From: Paenibacillus protaetiae
GTDB taxonomy: Bacteria > Bacillota > Bacilli > Paenibacillales > Paenibacillaceae
Direction: 5' to 3'
Assembly (NCBI RefSeq): GCF_004135365.1
Contig: NZ_CP035492.1
Coordinates: 4,138,501 to 4,202,500 of the forward strand
DNA length: 64,000 nucleotides
A model generated the notes under the pieces. That model was not told the DNA's origin, did no database searches, and saw only the letters and a list, made by a program, of their open reading frames with translations. A program made the translations under genes and the position numbers. The first letter of the stretch is position 1; every line of letters begins with the position of its first letter. Positions 59,637-64,000 of the stretch are shown here, in pieces.

Positions 59637-60479
59637 ATGAAAGGTTCCAGGCCGAACAAGCAAAAAAACGTGCTGCCCGGGTTTGGATTATCGCTTGGTT
59701 TTACACTGCTGTACTTAAGCTTTCTCGTGCTCATTCCGCTGATCGGCATCGTCATTCGGACGACGGATTTAAGCTGGCACGAGTTTTGGGCAACGGTCAC
59801 AACGCCGCGTGTGCTTGCTTCTTACCGGGTTAGTCTGACAACAGCTTTCGCTGCGGCATTCATTAACGTTGTATTCGGAGTCATTGTCGCTTGGGTGCTT
59901 GTGCGGTACCGGTTTCCGGGTAAAAAGCTGATTGATGCGCTTGTAGATTTGCCGTTTGCGCTGCCGACGGCTGTAGCGGGCATATCGCTTACCGCCATTT
60001 ATGCGCCTAACGGCATTATCGGCTCCATCCTTCAGCCGCTCGGCATCAAAACCGCGTATTCGCCAATCGGCATTACGATTGCCTTGCTGTTTATCGGCTT
60101 GCCGTTTGTTGTGCGGACGGTGCAGCCGGTGCTGCAGGATTTGGAGAAGGAAACTGAAGAAGCAGCCGTAACGTTAGGGGCACGCCGGTGGCGGACCGTA
60201 CGCAAAATTGTATTCCCCGAACTGCTCCCGGCGATTATAACCGGGTTTGCACTTGCTTTTGCAAGAGGCATCGGCGAATACGGATCAGTTGTATTTATTT
60301 CCGGGAATATGCCGCTGAAGACAGAAATTACGCCGCTGCTGATCATGACAAAGCTGCAGCAGCATGATTATGCAGGCGCAACAGCCATCGCTCTGGTGCT
60401 TCTCGTCATCTCGTTCCTGTTGTTATTGCTCATTAACTTTTTGCAGTGGCGGCTCAATCGCCGCACTGCAGCGGTATAA
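59637..60479 (+). CDS. cysT: Sulfate ABC transporter permease CysT (CysU)
   Basis: This 280-residue protein has about six membrane helices and the ATPase-docking EAA loop [33 protein letters not shown] and [17 protein letters not shown] are typical of sulfate and molybdate permeases. It pairs with CysW. It lies 32 nt after the binding-protein gene and 13 nt before cysW. Confidence 0.95.
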   Translation: MKGSRPNKQKNVLPGFGLSLGFTLLYLSFLVLIPLIGIVIRTTDLSWHEFWATVTTPRVLASYRVSLTTAFAAAFINVVFGVIVAWVLVRYRFPGKKLIDALVDLPFALPTAVAGISLTAIYAPNGIIGSILQPLGIKTAYSPIGITIALLFIGLPFVVRTVQPVLQDLEKETEEAAVTLGARRWRTVRKIVFPELLPAIITGFALAFARGIGEYGSVVFISGNMPLKTEITPLLIMTKLQQHDYAGATAIALVLLVISFLLLLLINFLQWRLNRRTAAV

Positions 60480-60492
60480 GGGGGAATAAACA

Positions 60493-61386
60493 ATGGCAGG
60501 AGCTGTAACGGCACATTTAACGGAGGAATCGGCAATCCGGCCCAAGCATATTACCGAATCGCTGCCGGTCCGCATCATTTTAATCGGCATTGCAGTTTTG
60601 TTTCTTGGCCTTGTTGTGCTGCTGCCGTTAATATTCGTATTTACCGAAGCGCTAAAAAAAGGATGGGACGTCTATGCTGCAGCCATAACCGATCCGGATG
60701 CTTTGTCTGCACTGCGTCTTACCTTAACGACGGCGCTGATCGCGGTCCCGGTCAACACTATATTTGGCATCGCTGCTGCCTGGGCGATCAGCAAGTTTGC
60801 ATTTCGGGGCAAGAACGCACTCATTACTTTAATTGATCTTCCCTTTTCGATTTCACCTGTCATTTCAGGACTAGTATTTGTATTATTGTTTGGGGCGCAA
60901 GGCTTCATAGGGCCATGGCTGGGTTCGCATGGCATTCAAATTGTATTCGCCTTGCCGGGCATCGTGCTTGCAACCGTATTTGTTACAGTGCCGTTTGTGG
61001 CAAGGGAGCTGATCCCGCTTATGCAAGCGCAAGGGATAGCGGAAGAGGAAGCGGCCGCAAGCCTTGGCGCACGCGGCTGGCAAATCTTTTTCCGGGTGAC
61101 GCTGCCCAACATTAAATGGGGGCTGCTGTACGGTGTCATTTTGTGCAATGCGCGGGCGATGGGCGAGTTTGGCGCCGTATCGGTCATCTCCGGCCACATT
61201 CGCGGCGAAACGAACACGCTGCCGCTCCATATCGAAATTTTATACAATGAATACCAGTTTTCAGCGGCATTTGCCGTATCTTCATTGCTTGTCATGCTCG
61301 CTATTTTTACATTGGCGGCCAAGAGCCTGATTGAATGGAAAACATCCGGGAAGAAACATTCCGGACATAGACAGGAGGAATTATAA
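60493..61386 (+). CDS. cysW: Sulfate ABC transporter permease CysW
   Basis: This 297-residue protein has about six membrane helices, the docking loop [22 protein letters not shown], and the CysW stretches [20 protein letters not shown] and [21 protein letters not shown], given here in part. It forms the channel with CysT. GGGGG precedes the ATG. Its TAA shares one base with the next ATG. No ATPase gene (cysA) follows in the operon. Confidence 0.95.
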   Translation: MAGAVTAHLTEESAIRPKHITESLPVRIILIGIAVLFLGLVVLLPLIFVFTEALKKGWDVYAAAITDPDALSALRLTLTTALIAVPVNTIFGIAAAWAISKFAFRGKNALITLIDLPFSISPVISGLVFVLLFGAQGFIGPWLGSHGIQIVFALPGIVLATVFVTVPFVARELIPLMQAQGIAEEEAAASLGARGWQIFFRVTLPNIKWGLLYGVILCNARAMGEFGAVSVISGHIRGETNTLPLHIEILYNEYQFSAAFAVSSLLVMLAIFTLAAKSLIEWKTSGKKHSGHRQEEL

Positions 61387-61613
61387 TGGCAAAACCTTTG
61401 GAATTGGATGAAACGTGGATTGGGCGCATTGTGGAGCAAGCAAGCGGGCTGCAATATGGATCGGTAATTATAACGGTGCATGATGGAAGAATTGTACAAA
61501 TCGACCGGACGGAACGTACGCGGTACGATCAGCCTTCCGCCAAGCAGCCAAATCACAATAACAATCCGGATAAAAATCAAGGCAAAAATGATTCCCTCCG
61601 TGCCGTGCAGTAA
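61386..61613 (+). CDS. YezD family small protein (DUF2292)
   Basis: This 75-residue protein is coupled to cysW (TAATG). The DUF2292 core reads IGRIVEQASGLQYGSVIITV and HDGRIVQIDRTERTRY, followed by an Asn/Gln/Lys-rich tail. YezD-type proteins are often encoded with sulfate uptake and sulfur assimilation genes; their role is unknown. Confidence 0.88.
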   Translation: MAKPLELDETWIGRIVEQASGLQYGSVIITVHDGRIVQIDRTERTRYDQPSAKQPNHNNNPDKNQGKNDSLRAVQ

Positions 61614-61645
61614 TATCTGCCTGCATACCGTCACATGACATGAAA

Positions 61646-61691
61646 CAAGGCTGTTTCCGCGAATGCCGTCTGGCAAGGGAAACAGCCTTTT
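61646..61691 (+). terminator. Terminator after the sulfate operon
   Basis: AAGGCTGTTTCC pairs with GGAAACAGCCTT, followed by TTC, with a GCC/GGC inner stem. Confidence 0.8.
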
Positions 61692-61712
61692 CATATTGCG
61701 GAACGTCTTAAA

Positions 61713-61737
61713 CAAAAAAGCCCCATCAAGATGGGGC
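61713..61737 (-). terminator. Terminator of the YqzM-like gene
   Basis: On the minus strand GCCCCATC-TT-GATGGGGC is followed by six T. Confidence 0.85.
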
Positions 61738-61775
61738 GTACTGAACGTGTACCAATTAAGCCTATAAACCGGCCG

Positions 61776-61922
61776 TTATGTAATCGCGTATTTCACGATC
61801 ACGCATACCGCAAAAACAACAACCATAAATGCCAGCATGCCGCCGAAGCCGGTTACGACATCGGATAAATCGTCTCGAGGTTCTTCGTTTACATGCTCGC
61901 GCGGGTCTCTTACGTTGTCCAT
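61776..61922 (-). CDS. YqzM-like small membrane protein
   Basis: AAAGGAGG stands about nine bases before the ATG. The 48-residue product has a charged head (MDNVRDPREHVNEEPRDDL) and one hydrophobic helix (GGMLAFMVVVFAVCVIVKYAIT). The layout, an acidic/basic head then GFGG and a single helix, resembles the YqzM family of Bacillales. Function is unknown. It has its own terminator. Confidence 0.8.
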   Translation of the reverse strand: MDNVRDPREHVNEEPRDDLSDVVTGFGGMLAFMVVVFAVCVIVKYAIT

Positions 61923-62196
61923 TGTTGTCGTCCTCCTTTAAGGATTAGGCAAAAATTAACATAATGAAACTTCGGATAAAAGCGCTAAAACGCTTCGGAA
62001 GCTTAACGATAAGAGCTCCTAAGCTTATATTGCATGTTATCCTGTAAGGATTAGTATTTTCTACATAAGCTTATAATAGTATACCCAATAAAACCAACAT
62101 TTGTAAAGCGTATTCATCGGCGGCGATCCGCTGATGTTAAGGATAAAATTATGATAAAATGTTAACTGAAATGTTGCAGCAATCGGGAGGGAGAGC

Positions 62197-64000
62197 ATGA
62201 ACGACCAGGTATCCGGAAAATCAATAAGTTCCCGCGCGAAAGCGGAGGAGCTCATTCGCAACAAGCTGGCTTTGCTCCCGGATCAGCCGGGCTGCTACCT
62301 GATGAAAAACGGGGAAGGCACGATTATTTATGTCGGCAAAGCAAAAGTGCTGAAAAACCGTGTCCGTTCCTATTTTAACGGCAGCCATAACGGGAAAACG
62401 CAGCGGCTTGTTTCGGAAATCCGCGATTTTGATTTTATTGTAACGAGCAGTAATATAGAAGCTCTTATTCTTGAATGTAACTTAATAAAACAATATCATC
62501 CGCGATATAACGTGCTGCTGAAGGACGATAAATCTTTTCCTTATATTAAAATAACCGGCGATGCGCATCCGCGCCTCGAAGTAACGCGCCGGATCGTGAA
62601 AGACAAAGGCAAATATTTCGGGCCTTACCCGAATGCATTTGCGGCGCAGCAAACAAAAAAGCTGCTTGACCGCTTGTATCCGCTTCGCAAATGCAAGACG
62701 ATACCGGAAAAAGTATGCTTGTATTATCATATCGGGCAATGTATCGGTCCATGCGAATACAAGGTGGAGCCGGGTACGTATGAGGCGATGGTGCAGGAAA
62801 TTACCAAGTTTCTGAACGGCGGCCATGACACGGTGCGGGCAGAGCTGCAGGGCAAAATGGAGGCGGCGGCGGAGCTGCTGGAATTCGAGCGGGCGAAAGA
62901 ATACCGCGATCAGATTGTGGCCATTGACGCCGTGATGGAAAAACAAAAAATAACGATGAACGATGCGCTCGACCGCGACGTATTTGGCTATGCAACCGAT
63001 AAAGGCTGGATGTGCGTGCAAATCTTGTACATGCGCAAAGGAAAGCTGATCGAACGCCGGGCGACAACATTCCCTTATTACGGTGAAGAATACGATGATT
63101 TCATTACGTTCGTAACGCAATATTATAGTGACAATCCGGCATTGCCAAAGCAAATATTGCTGCCGCTGCCTCCCGAAGGGAAAGAAGAAGGCGCTGAACT
63201 TGGCGCGGAGCGGATGGAAGCAAGGGCGGACGGAGAGCCGGACGGCGGCGCGAGCGAACCGGCCGCCGAAACAGCGGAAGGCGGAGCGGTCGAGCCGTTT
63301 GCCGGGAGACTGGATCATGCGGATGCCCGGACAAAGGCCGAGGCTGGACCAGAGCAAGATGAACCGGATATTGATGATCCGGAGGAGGAAGCAGACGCCG
63401 GCTTGCTGAATCCGGATGTTGTGCTGGAAGGGCTGGAGCTGGAGGAAGAGGCGGACAGCTTGGAGCCTTCGGAAGACAGTTCGGAGGAAGACAGCTCGGA
63501 AGAAAGCAGCCGCCGCCCGCGGGCGGATGAAGTTGCCCAAATGCTGCAAACATGGCTGCATGTGAAAGTGCTTATGCCGCAGCGGGGACGCAAAAGCCAG
63601 GTTGTTACGATGGCGAACGACAATGCCAAAATTATGCTGGCAGACAAATTCCGCCTTATCGAACGCGACGAGGAGCGCAGCGTGAAGGCTTCGGAAGGTC
63701 TCGGTTCCTGGCTCGGCATGTCCGGGCTTCACCGGATTGAAGCGTTCGACAACTCGAATATTCAAGGCACGAATCCGGTATCGGCAATGGTTGTATTTAC
63801 CGACGGCAAGCCGGACCGGAAGGAATACCGCAAATACAAGGTTCGCACCGTGCAAGGGCCGGATGATTACGAAACGATGCGGGAAGTGATCCGCAGGCGT
63901 TATGAACGGGTGCTGAAGGACAATTTGCCGCAGCCCGATTTAATTGTCGTGGACGGGGGCAAAGGGCAAATCAGCGCCGCACTGGACATTTTGGAAAACG
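62197..64000 (+). CDS. uvrC: Excinuclease ABC subunit C (UvrC), 5' part, with an acidic insertion
   Basis: GGGAGGGAG precedes the ATG; the gene runs off the right edge after 601 codons. It opens with the GIY-YIG nuclease domain ([21 protein letters not shown], given in outline as PGCYLMKN and [10 protein letters not shown]), then a UVR domain ([13 protein letters not shown]) that contacts UvrB. The RNase H-like second nuclease half begins at [15 protein letters not shown] and reaches [10 protein letters not shown]. UvrC makes both incisions around DNA lesions. Between residues about 328 and 443 lies an Asp/Glu/Ser/Gly/Ala-rich stretch without counterpart in B. subtilis UvrC, whose total length is near 600. 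The reading frame is unbroken through it. Confidence 0.95.
   Translation, partial: MNDQVSGKSISSRAKAEELIRNKLALLPDQPGCYLMKNGEGTIIYVGKAKVLKNRVRSYFNGSHNGKTQRLVSEIRDFDFIVTSSNIEALILECNLIKQYHPRYNVLLKDDKSFPYIKITGDAHPRLEVTRRIVKDKGKYFGPYPNAFAAQQTKKLLDRLYPLRKCKTIPEKVCLYYHIGQCIGPCEYKVEPGTYEAMVQEITKFLNGGHDTVRAELQGKMEAAAELLEFERAKEYRDQIVAIDAVMEKQKITMNDALDRDVFGYATDKGWMCVQILYMRKGKLIERRATTFPYYGEEYDDFITFVTQYYSDNPALPKQILLPLPPEGKEEGAELGAERMEARADGEPDGGASEPAAETAEGGAVEPFAGRLDHADARTKAEAGPEQDEPDIDDPEEEADAGLLNPDVVLEGLELEEEADSLEPSEDSSEEDSSEESSRRPRADEVAQMLQTWLHVKVLMPQRGRKSQVVTMANDNAKIMLADKFRLIERDEERSVKASEGLGSWLGMSGLHRIEAFDNSNIQGTNPVSAMVVFTDGKPDRKEYRKYKVRTVQGPDDYETMREVIRRRYERVLKDNLPQPDLIVVDGGKGQISAALDILEN

Noticed and set aside
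62482-63855. Minus-strand open frame of 457 codons opposite uvrC
   Set aside because: It is the antisense of conserved UvrC sequence and its low-complexity insertion. The uvrC frame has a good start and conserved domains.

Overview
The window looks like a chromosomal segment of an aerobic, endospore-forming Bacillales bacterium, most likely Paenibacillus or a close relative. Base composition is near half G+C. Sporulation markers are present: an alpha/beta SASP, CwlJ with GerQ, Sda, a YjcZ-type peptide and a YheC/D-like ATP-grasp protein. Bacillus-type gene order is kept at cwlJ-gerQ, yutI-yuzB-yutJ, dnaB-dnaI and around yumC/yumB/yuiB. MqnE, the radical-SAM aminofutalosine synthase, implies menaquinone synthesis by the futalosine route, which fits Paenibacillus better than Bacillus subtilis. 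No rRNA, tRNA, insertion sequence, prophage or CRISPR array was seen.

Layout. 1-8.5 kb: the tail of a probable MFS transporter, a Gly-rich lipoprotein, a sugar isomerase/dehydrogenase pair, two secreted wall-associated proteins (CAP domain with a 9-residue repeat tract; LysM-3D), a polysaccharide deacetylase, a chemoreceptor without an external sensor, and small unknown genes. 8.5-16.5 kb: a Trp T-box and trpS, a SASP, a YfhP-like membrane protein, gerQ/cwlJ, ctaB-sco, an AEC transporter, a toprim protein and YjcZ. 16.5-25.8 kb: MFS permease, membrane-anchored transglutaminase, class B PBP, HAD phosphatase, DUF456 protein, SpoVB/MurJ-like flippase and a GNAT acetyltransferase. 25.9-35.3 kb: redox and cofactor genes (thioredoxin-like protein, CtaA, UbiD, NifU-like YutI, YuzB, YutJ, MqnE, IscA-like YutM) plus a HEPN-like protein. 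35.4-39.3 kb: an esterase, a cluster of very small proteins and a metallophosphoesterase. 39.6-52.2 kb: topB, sda under a cluster of DnaA boxes, ferredoxin-NADP reductase, NDH-2 behind a Rex-like operator, a three-PAS histidine kinase, HemQ, YuiB and dnaB-dnaI. 52.4-61.6 kb: a complete Opp/Dpp peptide ABC operon and a sulfate ABC operon without its ATPase gene. 61.7-64 kb: a YqzM-like peptide and the 5' part of uvrC.

A common theme is aerobic respiration: heme A synthesis (CtaA, CtaB), Cu(A) delivery (Sco), coproheme decarboxylation (HemQ), menaquinone synthesis (MqnE, possibly the UbiD protein), NADH oxidation (NDH-2, YutJ) and Fe-S assembly (YutI, YutM).

Two otherwise normal genes, sco and the ferredoxin-NADP reductase gene, are each broken by a missing base in a short G run. 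This is either consensus error or real inactivation. The observations most worth following are the small beta-rich protein cluster at 36.3-38.0 kb, the sda control region, the acidic insertion in UvrC, the HEPN-like protein, and a 31-residue hydrophobic peptide ending in Ser-Cys-Gly.
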